DNA from: Avimonoglobus sp965151315
GTDB taxonomy: Bacteria; Bacillota; Clostridia; UBA1381
Assembly: GCA_965151315.1 (NCBI GenBank)
Contig: CBCTZG010000002.1
Coordinates: 30,435 to 94,434 of the forward strand
DNA: 64,000 nucleotides
Direction of reading: 5' to 3'
Shown here: positions 1 to 8,094 of the stretch, one piece after another
Position numbering within the stretch: position 1 is the first letter of the stretch
How the letters are laid out: each line of letters begins with the position of its first letter
Notes under the pieces: model-generated
Told to the model about the DNA's origin: nothing
Seen by the model: only the letters and a program-made list of their open reading frames with translations
Database searches by the model: none
Program-made: the position numbers and the translations under genes

Positions 1-563
1 CGCCGGAGCGCCGGAGCGCCCAAACAGCTATGTTCAAAATCCTGGACGCGCTGGTGAAGCTGCTTGCGCCGGTGCTGGCGTTTACAGCGGAGGAAATCTG
101 GAAATTTATGCCCCATCTGAACGGCGAGGACACCACCAGCGTAATGCTGTCCCGGATGCCCAAGGTGGAGGCGGAATACCAGGATCCGGCCCTGGAAGAA
201 AAATGGGCGCAGCTGACGGCTGTCCGCAGCGATGTAAACGGTGCGCTGGAACCGGCCAGAAATGAAAAGCTTATCGGGAAATCCCTGGACGCCGAGGTGG
301 TGGTATACGCCAAGGGCGCCTTGTATGAATTGCTGAAAGCAGAGGAGGCCGGCCTGGCCGAGCTGTTTATCACCTCAAAGGCGACAGTAGAACCTTTGGA
401 AAATGCGTCTGCGGATGCCTTTGTCGGCGAGAACGTATTGGTTCAGGTGGCGGCCAGCCCCTATGAAAAATGCGGCCGGTGCTGGGTCCATTCCGAAACG
501 GTCGGCACCATTCCTGGCTACGGCGGGATCTGTGCGGATTGCGTGAAAAAGCTGACAAAATAA
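1..563 (+). CDS. ileS: Isoleucyl-tRNA synthetase, C-terminal fragment
   Basis: This is the 3' end of the class I synthetase that charges tRNA-Ile in the cytoplasm. The frame is open to the left edge of the window, so the gene starts outside it. About 187 residues are visible. They cover the end of the anticodon-binding helical domain (LAPVLAFTAEEIW, around the first ATG at position 30) and the C-terminal zinc finger, seen as CGRCW and later CADC just before the stop. Both Cys pairs of the bacterial-type zinc site are present. The ATG at 30 is internal and is not the start. A strong terminator follows directly, so ileS ends its transcription unit here. Confidence 0.95.
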   Translation, partial: PERRSAQTAMFKILDALVKLLAPVLAFTAEEIWKFMPHLNGEDTTSVMLSRMPKVEAEYQDPALEEKWAQLTAVRSDVNGALEPARNEKLIGKSLDAEVVVYAKGALYELLKAEEAGLAELFITSKATVEPLENASADAFVGENVLVQVAASPYEKCGRCWVHSETVGTIPGYGGICADCVKKLTK

Positions 564-570
564 ATTTGAA

Positions 571-603
571 AACAGCGGTTTTTAGAAACCGCTGTTTTTT
601 TCG
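571..603 (+). terminator. Rho-independent terminator after ileS
   Basis: AACAGCGGTTT pairs with AAACCGCTGTT around a TTAG loop and is followed by a T-run. It starts 8 bases after the ileS stop codon. Confidence 0.9.
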
Positions 604-680
604 GGAAAGCACAAAAACATCTTTTCTTTTTTTCTGGAATATGATACAATAGATAGCAAATAAGATAAGGGATGGAAGAT

Positions 681-1766
681 ATGGAACGGCTGCATTTAGA
701 TTTACAGGAACAGGGATACGATATTGTTTTTTCTGCGGATTTTTCCGGACTGTGTGGCTGCCTGGGGGAAATCCAGGCTCCCCAAAAGCTTTTGGTGGTA
801 ACGGACACCAATGTGGAGAAGCTTTACGGCGGCGAGGTAACGGCGCTTCTTAAGGCTGCCGGATATGATGCCAGATTGTTTGCGTTCCCGGCAGGAGAGC
901 CCCAGAAGAATATGGATACGGTCTTAGGAATCTGCGCGGCCTGTATCGGCCATGGCATGGACCGGCGGAGTATAATCGCTGCCTTGGGCGGCGGCGTGGT
1001 GGGCGACATGGCCGGCTTCGCGGCGGCGATCTATATGCGGGGTATCCCCTTCGTGCAGGTGCCGACCACACTGCTAAGCCAGACGGACAGCAGCGTGGGA
1101 GGGAAAACAGGGATTGATTTTCAGGACGGGAAAAATATATTGGGTGCATTTCATCAGCCAAAATTGGTATATATCAACGTGTCCGTGTTAAAAACCCTGC
1201 CGAAGCGGGAATTGATTTCTGGTATGGGGGAAGTGATTAAGCACGGCATTATCCAGGATAAGGTATTTTTTGAAGAGCTGGAGAAAAATCATGACCGGAT
1301 TCAGGCGCTAGAGCCGGACGACCTGATCCGCATGACAAAGAAAAACTGCGGCATTAAGGCAGAAGTGGTTATGGAGGATACCTTTGAAACCGGCCGCCGG
1401 GCCAACCTGAACCTGGGCCACACCATTGGCCATGCGTTAGAAAGCGATCTGCATTTTACATGGCCCCACGGGGAATGCGTTGGAATTGGGACGATTGCCG
1501 CAGCGTATATCGCCTGCCGGCGGGGAATGATTTCTGAGGAGACACTGGGCCGGATAGAAAATATTTTCAGGCTATACAATTTCCGGACCCGGGTAAAGCT
1601 GGCGGATCCGGGGCGGGTGTTGATACTCATGCAGAAGGACAAGAAGAAAATTGATGGGCGGCTGAAATTTATATTGCCTACAGGGATCGGCAGCGTGATC
1701 CAGGTTACAGATGTGACGGAACAAGAGATTTTAGACGCTTTGGCATATATCCAGACGAGAAATTAG
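681..1766 (+). CDS. aroB: 3-dehydroquinate synthase
   Basis: AroB converts DAHP to 3-dehydroquinate, the second step of the shikimate pathway, in the cytoplasm with NAD and a divalent metal. The 361-residue length is normal. Visible hallmarks are the glycine-rich NAD-binding stretch GGGVVGDMAGF, the QTDSSVGGKTG loop, and the metal ligands in GMGEVIKHG, NLGHTIGHALE and WPHGECVGIG. I chose the ATG at 681 because AAGGG at 667-671 sits about 9 bases upstream. The in-frame ATG at 672 abuts that site and would add only three residues. DAHP synthase (aroF) lies 26 kb away on the other strand, so the pathway is not clustered. Confidence 0.94.
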   Translation: MERLHLDLQEQGYDIVFSADFSGLCGCLGEIQAPQKLLVVTDTNVEKLYGGEVTALLKAAGYDARLFAFPAGEPQKNMDTVLGICAACIGHGMDRRSIIAALGGGVVGDMAGFAAAIYMRGIPFVQVPTTLLSQTDSSVGGKTGIDFQDGKNILGAFHQPKLVYINVSVLKTLPKRELISGMGEVIKHGIIQDKVFFEELEKNHDRIQALEPDDLIRMTKKNCGIKAEVVMEDTFETGRRANLNLGHTIGHALESDLHFTWPHGECVGIGTIAAAYIACRRGMISEETLGRIENIFRLYNFRTRVKLADPGRVLILMQKDKKKIDGRLKFILPTGIGSVIQVTDVTEQEILDALAYIQTRN

Positions 1767-1859
1767 CAAATAGGCATCGAAATATGGGTACGCATCTTCG
1801 GGGGAGCGTGTATGCGGCAGAGTCTTTTGCGTGCATAAATTAAGAAAGAGGTTTCAAAT

Positions 1860-2507
1860 ATGATTTTATGGCTGATTCTGGCGTTGCTGACTGTTGGCGG
1901 CGACCAGCTGACAAAATATTTCGTGGTGACGAATATCGGCGGCAGTGATACGGTCCCGGCGATTCCGGGGCTGATTGATTTTGTTAATGTACAGAATACA
2001 GGCGCGGCGTTTAGTATTCTATCTAACAATATTGAACTGCTGAGTGTGATTTCCAGTATTTTCTGTATTGGCGTCGTGGTATACATGGTTACGCAGCGGC
2101 CAAAGCATAAGCTGCTGATCACGTCCCTGGGGCTTTTATTCGGCGGTGCGGCGGGGAATGTGATCGACCGGATTTTCCGGGGGTATGTAGTGGATTTTAT
2201 TGAAACCACCTTTATCCGGTTCCCAGTGTTTAACATAGCGGATGTAGCCATTACCATCGGCGCAGTTTTATTGGTGATCTATATCTTGTTTTTTGACAAA
2301 AAGGAAATGGAACGCCGGGCGCGGGAGATGGCAGCAGTTGGTGTGGTGGAGCAGGCCCAGCCCGCAGCAGCCGGGGAGCCGGAAACAGCCGAAGCGGAAG
2401 AAACAGAAGAAATAGATGAAACAAGCGAAGAAACAGACGGAGAGGAAGGACTGGGGGACCAATCCAACGAAGGAGCGGATCATGGAGAAGCGGATTCTGA
2501 CAGCTAA
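1860..2507 (+). CDS. lspA: Signal peptidase II with acidic C-terminal tail
   Basis: LspA is the membrane aspartyl protease that cleaves the signal peptide of prolipoproteins after lipidation. The first ~155 residues are a complete four-helix enzyme. The NTGAAFSI motif and the two catalytic Asp regions, GNVIDRI and FNIADVAI, are visible. The family is usually 150-170 residues, but this protein is 215. The extra ~55 residues are Ala/Glu/Thr-rich and strongly acidic, with no predicted fold. The last 26 bases overlap rluD, so the tail also carries the rluD ribosome binding site. The start has AAAGAGG 8 bases upstream. lspA followed by an RluD-type gene is a common Firmicute order. Confidence 0.93.
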   Translation: MILWLILALLTVGGDQLTKYFVVTNIGGSDTVPAIPGLIDFVNVQNTGAAFSILSNNIELLSVISSIFCIGVVVYMVTQRPKHKLLITSLGLLFGGAAGNVIDRIFRGYVVDFIETTFIRFPVFNIADVAITIGAVLLVIYILFFDKKEMERRAREMAAVGVVEQAQPAAAGEPETAEAEETEEIDETSEETDGEEGLGDQSNEGADHGEADSDS

Positions 2508-3399
2508 AGCGGAGGACGCCGGAGCGAGGTTGGATAAATTTATCAGCCAAGCCATGGGCCTGTCCCGCTCTTATGCGGCGAACCTGGCCCGGGAAGGCGC
2601 GGTGACCTTGCTGGATGGGAAAAAGCTGGATAAAAATTATAAACTGCGGGGCGGGGAGGGCATCCTCCTGTGCCTGCCGGAGCCGGAAGCTTTAGAGCTG
2701 ATACCGGAAAATATCCCGCTGGATATTGTTTATGAGGATCAGGATCTGTTAGTGGTGAATAAACCCCAGGGGATGGTGGTGCATCCGGCGCCGGGGAATT
2801 ACACGGGTACGCTGGTTAACGCGCTTTTATATCATTGCCGGGGGAACCTGTCCGCAATCAACGGCGTTGTGCGGCCGGGAATTGTCCACCGGATCGACAA
2901 GGATACCAGCGGGCTGCTGGTGGTAGCGAAAAATAACGAGGCGCACGTCAAACTTTCCGGGCAGATCAAGGAAAAAAAGGCGGTGCGCCGGTATGAAGCG
3001 CTTTTAAACGGGGTTTTAAAAGAAGACGGCACAGTGAATAAGCCCATCGGCCGGCATCCGGCTGACCGGAAGAGGATGGCCGTGGTACCGGGGGGCCGGG
3101 AGGCTGTGACCCATTACCGGGTGCTGGAGCAGTTTTTGGGCTATACCTTGGCGGAGTGTATCCTGGAAACCGGCCGCACCCACCAGATCCGGGTCCATAT
3201 GGCCTCTATCGGCCACAGCGTGGTGGGTGACCCGGTATATGGTGTAAAGAAAGAAAAATTTCAGCTCAAAGGGCAGCTGCTCCATGCCAAAACTATCGGC
3301 TTTGCCCATCCCCGGACCGGGGCGTATATGGAATTTTCCGCGGAATTGCCGGAATATTTTACGGCGGTTTTGAAGATTTTGCGTAGAAAAAGTGAATAA
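2482..3399 (+). CDS. rluD: RluA/RluD-family 23S rRNA pseudouridine synthase
   Basis: This enzyme isomerises uridines to pseudouridine in RNA, most likely in 23S rRNA. It has an N-terminal S4 RNA-binding domain (about residues 12-60) and the RluA catalytic domain. HRIDKDTSGLL contains the catalytic Asp, and RTHQIRVHM is the conserved C-terminal motif. The 305-residue length fits the RluC/RluD branch; the exact target uridines cannot be told from sequence. The frame is open from 2416, but the ATG at 2482 has AAGGAG 6 bases upstream and gives the normal N-terminus. It lies inside lspA, which suggests translational coupling. Confidence 0.9.
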   Translation: MEKRILTAKAEDAGARLDKFISQAMGLSRSYAANLAREGAVTLLDGKKLDKNYKLRGGEGILLCLPEPEALELIPENIPLDIVYEDQDLLVVNKPQGMVVHPAPGNYTGTLVNALLYHCRGNLSAINGVVRPGIVHRIDKDTSGLLVVAKNNEAHVKLSGQIKEKKAVRRYEALLNGVLKEDGTVNKPIGRHPADRKRMAVVPGGREAVTHYRVLEQFLGYTLAECILETGRTHQIRVHMASIGHSVVGDPVYGVKKEKFQLKGQLLHAKTIGFAHPRTGAYMEFSAELPEYFTAVLKILRRKSE

Positions 3400-3423
3400 A
3401 TTATAAATTTACCGGGAATTTGG

Positions 3424-3452
3424 TTGAAAATTCTGGGCGACGGGTGTATGAT
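3424..3452 (+). promoter_or_regulatory. Sigma-A-type promoter for the ddl operon
   Basis: TTGAAA (3424-3429) and TATGAT (3447-3452) are separated by 17 bases, 57 bases upstream of the ddl start. Confidence 0.7.
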
Positions 3453-3508
3453 AGAATCAGATACTGCATAAATTGATGATAGATCAAAAAAATGGGAGTG
3501 TTATTGTT

Positions 3509-4585
3509 TTGAAAAAGAAAATCAAACTGTGTGTCGTGTTTGGCGGGCAGTCGCCGGAGCACGATATTTCCTGTAAGTCGGTGGTCTCTGTGCTGAAAAA
3601 TCTGAACCGGGACCGCTATCGGATACATAAGATTTGGATCACGAAAAAGGGACAGTGGTTTTTATATACAGGCAAGGACGAAAAAATTGCCGATGGGACG
3701 TGGAAAACCGATAAACAGCATTTGCACAAGGCGGTGATCTCTCCCGACGCCGGCGACCGGGCGATCCTTGTGTTTGGGGAAGATAAAGTTAAAAAAATTA
3801 AGCTAGACGCTGTATTTCCGGTGCTCCATGGGGAACACGGAGAGGACGGGACCATCCAGGGGCTTCTGGAGCTTGCCAATATCCCCTATGTGGGGATGGG
3901 CGTGGTATCCTCCGCAAACAGTATGGATAAAACCTTTACGAAAATTATCCTGCAGTCGGCGGGGATCCCCCAGGCGGACTGGGTGACGGTAAACACCTGG
4001 GAGCTAGACCGGCTGGAGGAAGCCATGGACGAGGCAGAGCGGCGGCTGGGATATCCCTGCTTTGTCAAGCCGGCTACTACGGGGTCTTCCGTAGGCGTAG
4101 GCAAGGCCCATAACCGGGCCGAGCTTGCGGCTGGGATTCAAAATGCGGCAAAATTTGCCCGTAAGATCCTGGTGGAGGAGAATATTGACGGCCGTGAGGT
4201 AGAGTGCTCCGTTTTAGGCAACGAAAAACCGGCGGCTGCCGAAGTGGGCGAGATCATGCCGACTGTTGAGTTTTATGATTTTGATGCGAAATATAACGAT
4301 GAATCTACCAAGCTCCAGATCCCGGCGGATATCCCCCCAAAAACCCGGGAACAGATCCGGGAATACGCTGTCCGGGCATTCCGGGCCATGGATGGCGCGG
4401 GTCTTTCCCGGGTAGACTTTTTCATCCGCCATGCCGACGGCGCCGTGATTTTAAATGAACTGAACACCATGCCCGGGTTTACGAATATCAGCATGTATCC
4501 CAAGCTGTGGCAAGCCATGGGCCTGGAATACGGGCCTTTATTAGACCGGCTGGTAGAGCTTGGGCTGGAGAGCAAAAAGCAGTAA
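3509..4585 (+). CDS. ddl: D-alanine--D-alanine ligase
   Basis: Ddl joins two D-alanines with ATP to make the dipeptide that caps peptidoglycan precursors. The ATP-grasp fold is complete: FGGQSPEHDIS at the N-terminus, the HGEHGEDGTIQG loop, CFVKPATTGSSVGV, and the metal-binding end LNELNTMPGFT. The Tyr in FDAKYNDEST is at the position that in this family separates Tyr-type (D-Ala-D-Ala) from Phe-type (D-Ala-D-lactate) enzymes, so D-Ala-D-Ala is expected. I chose the TTG at 3509: GGGAG lies 10 bases upstream and translation begins right at the normal N-terminus (LKKKIKLCVVFGG). An ATG at 3473 would add 12 unlikely residues without a binding site. It is first in a cell-wall operon with murI. 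Confidence 0.92.
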   Translation: MKKKIKLCVVFGGQSPEHDISCKSVVSVLKNLNRDRYRIHKIWITKKGQWFLYTGKDEKIADGTWKTDKQHLHKAVISPDAGDRAILVFGEDKVKKIKLDAVFPVLHGEHGEDGTIQGLLELANIPYVGMGVVSSANSMDKTFTKIILQSAGIPQADWVTVNTWELDRLEEAMDEAERRLGYPCFVKPATTGSSVGVGKAHNRAELAAGIQNAAKFARKILVEENIDGREVECSVLGNEKPAAAEVGEIMPTVEFYDFDAKYNDESTKLQIPADIPPKTREQIREYAVRAFRAMDGAGLSRVDFFIRHADGAVILNELNTMPGFTNISMYPKLWQAMGLEYGPLLDRLVELGLESKKQ

Positions 4586-4607
4586 ACAAATGGGAAGGGA
4601 AAAGCGA

Positions 4608-5429
4608 ATGGATAACAGAAGCATTGGGGTTTTTGACTCGGGCTTGGGCGGCCTGACGGCCGTCCGGGAGATCATGGCCCGGCTGCCTGGGGAGAACATC
4701 GTATATTTTGGGGATACCGGGCGGGTGCCTTATGGTACCCGGGGCGCGGATACCATTATCAAGTATGCGCATCAGGATATTCGTTTTCTGGAAAGCTTTG
4801 GCGTAAAGCTGATCGTCATTGCCTGCGGCACCGTCAGCGCTGTGGCCCTGCCGGCGCTGCAGGCGGAGTATCAGACGCCGTTAGTCGGCGTTGTAGACGC
4901 CACGGCCCGGGCGGCGGCAAAGGCGACCCGGAATCAAAGGATCGGGATCATTGGTACGCAAAGCACGATTAAAAGCGACGCCTACGCCAAGGCACTGGGC
5001 GCGATTGCACCAGAGGCAAAAACATATTCAAAAGCTTGTCCGCTGTTTGTGCCGCTGGTTGAAAACGGGCATTGGGAAACGCCGGTTGCCCGGCTGGTAG
5101 CGGAGGAATATCTGGCGGAGCTGCGGGAGCAGGATGTGGATACGCTGATTTTAGGCTGTACCCATTATCCCCATTTGAAAAAAACTATTGCGGAGGTGAT
5201 GGGCCCGGCTGTGCGGCTCATTGAACCCGGGGTGGAGCTGGCTAAGTTTTTAGAACAGGCGTTGGCGGAGCAGGGACTGCATTCCCAGACGGCAGGCCCG
5301 GCGCAATATCAGTATTTTGTCAGCGATACGCCGGAGGGTTTTGAGGCGCTTGGATCCTTATTCCTGAACCGGGATATTCATGGTAAGGTGAAAAAAATTG
5401 ACATTGAAAAGTACGAAAAAAAATGCTAA
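4608..5429 (+). CDS. murI: Glutamate racemase
   Basis: MurI makes D-glutamate for the peptidoglycan stem peptide, which MurD (encoded at 15,241) later adds. The two-domain Asp/Glu racemase pattern is clear: GVFDSGLGGLTAVRE at the N-terminus, the first catalytic Cys in IACGTVSA near residue 72, and the second in LGCTHYPHL near residue 183. The first site reads C-G-T rather than the more common C-N-T, which may be a lineage variant. The ATG at 4608 has GGGAAGGGA 7 bases upstream. An in-frame ATG at 4560 lies inside ddl and is rejected. The gene follows ddl by 22 bases and overlaps the next gene by 32 bases. Confidence 0.9.
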   Translation: MDNRSIGVFDSGLGGLTAVREIMARLPGENIVYFGDTGRVPYGTRGADTIIKYAHQDIRFLESFGVKLIVIACGTVSAVALPALQAEYQTPLVGVVDATARAAAKATRNQRIGIIGTQSTIKSDAYAKALGAIAPEAKTYSKACPLFVPLVENGHWETPVARLVAEEYLAELREQDVDTLILGCTHYPHLKKTIAEVMGPAVRLIEPGVELAKFLEQALAEQGLHSQTAGPAQYQYFVSDTPEGFEALGSLFLNRDIHGKVKKIDIEKYEKKC

Positions 5430-5844
5430 AATACATATATGCAATATCCAATCTGCCGGTGAGGACAGGGATCGGATCGAATTATCAACAGAAGGCACCT
5501 TTTACCGGCGGGGAGAAAGCTTTTATCTTCTGTACCAGGAGCCAGATCCGGAAACGGGGCTTTGGGGAGATTCGATCCTGTTAAAGGTGGTGGATGGTAC
5601 AGTCGTTATGAAACGGATCGGCGGTGTTTCCTCGGAAATGCGTTTTAAACCCGGGAAAACGGAGAATTGCTGTTACCGAATGCCCTACGGGAGTCTGGAA
5701 ATAACATTGGACTGCCGGCGGGCGGCAGTAGAGCTCAACGACCAGGGCGGATGGATCCAGTTAGATTACATACTAAAGATCGGCAGCGGAATATACCAAA
5801 ACGATCTGACGATTCAGGTGGAAGCCGGAAAGGACGACGTATGA
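5398..5844 (+). CDS. DUF1934 family protein (YwiB-like)
   Basis: This is a 148-residue cytoplasmic protein with alternating beta strands, resembling the DUF1934/YwiB family, whose known fold is a small lipocalin-like barrel. Its function is not established. Support comes from the pattern DRIELSTEGTFYRRG near the start, a central MRFKPGKTENCCY stretch and the terminal LDYILKIG. The start is a TTG at 5398 with AAGGTG 7 bases upstream, inside the end of murI; TTG at 5404 is the alternative. The stop overlaps the next start as ATGA, so murI, this gene and the protease appear translationally coupled. The cell-wall operon context is the only functional hint. Confidence 0.75.
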   Translation: MTLKSTKKNAKIHICNIQSAGEDRDRIELSTEGTFYRRGESFYLLYQEPDPETGLWGDSILLKVVDGTVVMKRIGGVSSEMRFKPGKTENCCYRMPYGSLEITLDCRRAAVELNDQGGWIQLDYILKIGSGIYQNDLTIQVEAGKDDV

Positions 5845-7286
5845 AAAGAAAAAAATTGTCAGCATTGATTCTGGCTGGCGCGTTGCTTTTGCAAACGACG
5901 GCGCTGGCAAAGCCGGAGGAACAGCCCAGCCCGGAATATAATTATTTTCAAACCATGCTGGAATATGCGGCGGAGCTGTATATTGATGAATCGGTCACTT
6001 CAGACCAGTTGATGGAAAAGGCGATTTCTAAGCTGTTGGAGGAGCATCCGGAGCTGGTGGAAGAAGCCCTGAAATACGGTTTTGGCAGCCTGGATGAATA
6101 CAGCGAGTTTTATACAGCGGAGGAATACTATCAGTTTCTGAATAATATTAACCACACCTTTTATGGGATTGGCGTGATCATCCAGAAAATTGGCGATTAC
6201 ACAACGGTGGTGCGCTGCCTGGAGGATGGCGGCGGCGCAAAGGCCGGGGTGCAGGAGGGCGACCAGATCGTCAGCGTGGACGGCCAGAGCGCGGTTGGGA
6301 AAACGATCGACGAGGTCCAGAACATGATCCTGGGCGAGCCGGATACAGATGTGGTGATTGAATTCCTGCGGGACGGGCAGACGGTAACCCTGACCATCCG
6401 GCGGCAGCAGGTGGAGTCGGAAACAGTGGGCATGACGATCCTGCCGGGGAATATCGCCTACATACAGATTATCAATTTCGCTATGAATACAGACAAGGAA
6501 TTCAGCCAGAAGCTGCAGGAACTGGACGAAAAAGGGATTACCAATATTATTTTGGACCTGCGGGACAACCCGGGCGGCTATTTGGAGTCTGCGGTTAATG
6601 CGGCGAAAATGATCGTGCCTGCGGGCATTATTGTGCAGACTATATACCGGCAGGAGGAGAATAACGAAACGTTTTATTCCGACCTGCAGGATCCCAAATA
6701 TAAATTTGCGGTTTTAGTCAACCAGAATACGGCCAGCGCCGCGGAGATTTTGTCCGGCGCCCTGCAGGATTCCGGCGTGGGGACCTTGATCGGGGAAACC
6801 ACCTATGGAAAGGCGGTGATCCAGAGTATGTTCCAGTTGGGGGACGGCCGCGGGTTTAAGCTGACCACCGGACATTATCTGACCCGGGACGGCCACGAGA
6901 TTAACCATGTAGGGATCGATCCGGACGAATATGTGATCAATGTTACCCAAAATATTGATACCGCCCAGTTCCAGCCCTTTGACTACATCACCAAGTGGTC
7001 AGTGGGGCAAAGCGGCGCCGCTGTACAGGGGGCTAAGGAGCGGCTGAAAGTTTTAGGCCTCTATACAGGGGAGATTAACGATCAGTTTGACGCGGAGCTG
7101 GAACAGGCAGTAACACAGTTCCAGGCGGATGTGTATCTGTATCCCTACGGTGTGCTGGATATTTCTACCCAGCTCCGGCTGGAAAACATATTTGATGAAA
7201 TCGAGGCAGAAGCGGATAAGCAGATGAAGGCGGCATACGAATTCTTTGGCGGCGACCCCGCGGATATTGGGTTGGATTGGTTTTGA
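5841..7286 (+). CDS. S41 C-terminal processing peptidase with peptidoglycan-binding domain
   Basis: This is a secreted or membrane-anchored CtpA/CtpB-type serine protease of 481 residues. The order is a signal peptide or N-terminal anchor (KLSALILAGALLLQ), a helical cap, a PDZ domain (about 95-175, with GGGAKAGVQEGDQIVSVDG), the S41 catalytic domain (about 190-375) and a C-terminal peptidoglycan-binding-type repeat (about 395-465). The Ser-Lys dyad is visible as NTASAAEI and YGKAVIQ. The ATG at 5841 overlaps the previous stop (ATGA) and starts exactly at the signal sequence. The frame is open further upstream, but that part antisense-like overlaps DUF1934. Its substrate is unknown; its neighbours suggest cell-envelope maintenance or sporulation-type signalling. 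Confidence 0.9.
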   Translation: MKRKKLSALILAGALLLQTTALAKPEEQPSPEYNYFQTMLEYAAELYIDESVTSDQLMEKAISKLLEEHPELVEEALKYGFGSLDEYSEFYTAEEYYQFLNNINHTFYGIGVIIQKIGDYTTVVRCLEDGGGAKAGVQEGDQIVSVDGQSAVGKTIDEVQNMILGEPDTDVVIEFLRDGQTVTLTIRRQQVESETVGMTILPGNIAYIQIINFAMNTDKEFSQKLQELDEKGITNIILDLRDNPGGYLESAVNAAKMIVPAGIIVQTIYRQEENNETFYSDLQDPKYKFAVLVNQNTASAAEILSGALQDSGVGTLIGETTYGKAVIQSMFQLGDGRGFKLTTGHYLTRDGHEINHVGIDPDEYVINVTQNIDTAQFQPFDYITKWSVGQSGAAVQGAKERLKVLGLYTGEINDQFDAELEQAVTQFQADVYLYPYGVLDISTQLRLENIFDEIEAEADKQMKAAYEFFGGDPADIGLDWF

Positions 7287-7322
7287 TCTTGCAGGATGGC
7301 CATGATTTGGTGGCAATGAAAA

Positions 7323-7367
7323 GCAAAACAAAAGAGATGCAGCAAGCCTGTATCTCTTTTGTTTTGC
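7323..7367. terminator. Bidirectional terminator between the protease and xre genes
   Basis: A 16-base perfect stem (GCAAAACAAAAGAGAT with its complement) around a 13-base loop lies between two convergent genes. T-rich arms on either strand can serve both directions. Confidence 0.75.
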
Positions 7368-7385
7368 GCATGTCTATTTTCCGCG

Positions 7386-7583
7386 TCAGTCTGTTACGGT
7401 AAAGATCTCTTCGATCGAAACATCAAAGACCTTTGCGATATTCCAAGCCAAAACCAGGGATGGGTTATATTTCCCTTTTTCCAAATTGCCGATGGTTTCA
7501 CGGCGGACCCCTACTAGCTTTGCCAAATCCTCTTGTTTCATATCGTGCTTTGCCCGGAGCTCCTTTAATCGGTTTTTAATCAT
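7386..7583 (-). CDS. Small XRE-family transcriptional regulator
   Basis: This 65-residue protein is little more than a Cro/CI-type helix-turn-helix. KQEDLAKLVGVRRETI is the recognition unit, followed by LEKGKYNPSL and the typical end IAKVFDVSIEEIF. Such short proteins are often paired with a small membrane protein, as here. The start overlaps the upstream membrane gene by 8 bases and has AAGGAG 6 bases before it, so the two are co-translated. The palindrome over the operon promoter (7974-7989) is a likely site for autoregulation, which is inference. Confidence 0.88.
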   Translation of the reverse strand: MIKNRLKELRAKHDMKQEDLAKLVGVRRETIGNLEKGKYNPSLVLAWNIAKVFDVSIEEIFTVTD

Positions 7584-7938
7584 TTTCTACTCCTTTTTGT
7601 TCATTCCATTCTAAAACAGCAAGCGTGATTGTGAAAGCCAGCACGGTGACAGCAAAACCCAAGCTAAAGGCCAACGGCACTGCCTTATTGACGCCGTAAA
7701 GACAGGAACAGATAAACATGAATGGGATCAGGGAAAGCATTTCCGCCAGGAAGGCAAAGGTTGACGCTTTCTGGATATTGAACCGGAAGGACTCGTCGGG
7801 GATGACCCAAAAGTACCGGAGATAATAAATAAAGCCTAAAAATCCAAATAATCCAGGGGTATCCGTAATCCATCCTAAGATTGCGATCAGTGACAAAAGC
7901 GATAAAAAACCTAAATAATTGATCTGTTTCTTCATCAT
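7576..7938 (-). CDS. Small membrane protein, DUF3796-like, partner of XRE regulator
   Basis: This 120-residue protein has about four hydrophobic helices. The N-terminal INYLGFLSLLSLIAILG and the Gly/Phe-rich GLFGFLGFIYYL resemble DUF3796 membrane proteins that often sit next to an XRE regulator of this size. No enzymatic motif is visible, so its function is unknown; a sensor or controller of the regulator is possible but unproven. I chose the ATG at 7938 with GGAGG 5 bases upstream. An in-frame TTG at 7950 overlaps that site, and a second ATG follows at once. Confidence 0.72.
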   Translation of the reverse strand: MMKKQINYLGFLSLLSLIAILGWITDTPGLFGFLGFIYYLRYFWVIPDESFRFNIQKASTFAFLAEMLSLIPFMFICSCLYGVNKAVPLAFSLGFAVTVLAFTITLAVLEWNEQKGVEND

Positions 7939-7973
7939 TATAACCTCCAAATTGTGATGTATTTCGCTCTTAA

Positions 7974-8009
7974 TGATATAAATATATCACATAAATAAGC
8001 CAATGTCAA
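7974..8009 (-). promoter_or_regulatory. Consensus promoter with overlapping palindromic operator
   Basis: On the minus strand TTGACA (8009-8004) and TATATT (7986-7981) are 17 bases apart. A perfect inverted repeat, TGATATA-AA-TATATCA at 7974-7989, covers the -10 box. That is where a Cro/CI-type repressor would bind to block the promoter. Confidence 0.78.
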
Positions 8010-8054
8010 GGGAAAATTTCAAAATTTTTCAACAGGATCAATAAATCTTTTAAA

Positions 8055-8090
8055 CAATAAAAATCAGCAGGCTTTAAAAGAGCCTGCTGA
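8055..8090 (-). terminator. Terminator after the L,D-transpeptidase gene
   Basis: TCAGCAGGCT and AGCCTGCTGA (8064-8090) form a 10-base stem. On the minus strand it is followed by a T-rich tract, 5 bases after the stop. Confidence 0.85.
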
Positions 8091-8094
8091 AACG

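Noticed and set aside
1767..1859. Possible riboswitch or leader structure before lspA
   Set aside because: Short GC-rich complementary bits exist, but no known riboswitch core is visible and the region is under 100 bases.
5667..5840. N-terminal extension of the S41 protease from an upstream ATG
   Set aside because: It would place 58 Arg/Gly-rich residues before a clear signal peptide and overlaps DUF1934 in another frame. The ATGA junction at 5841 fits better.
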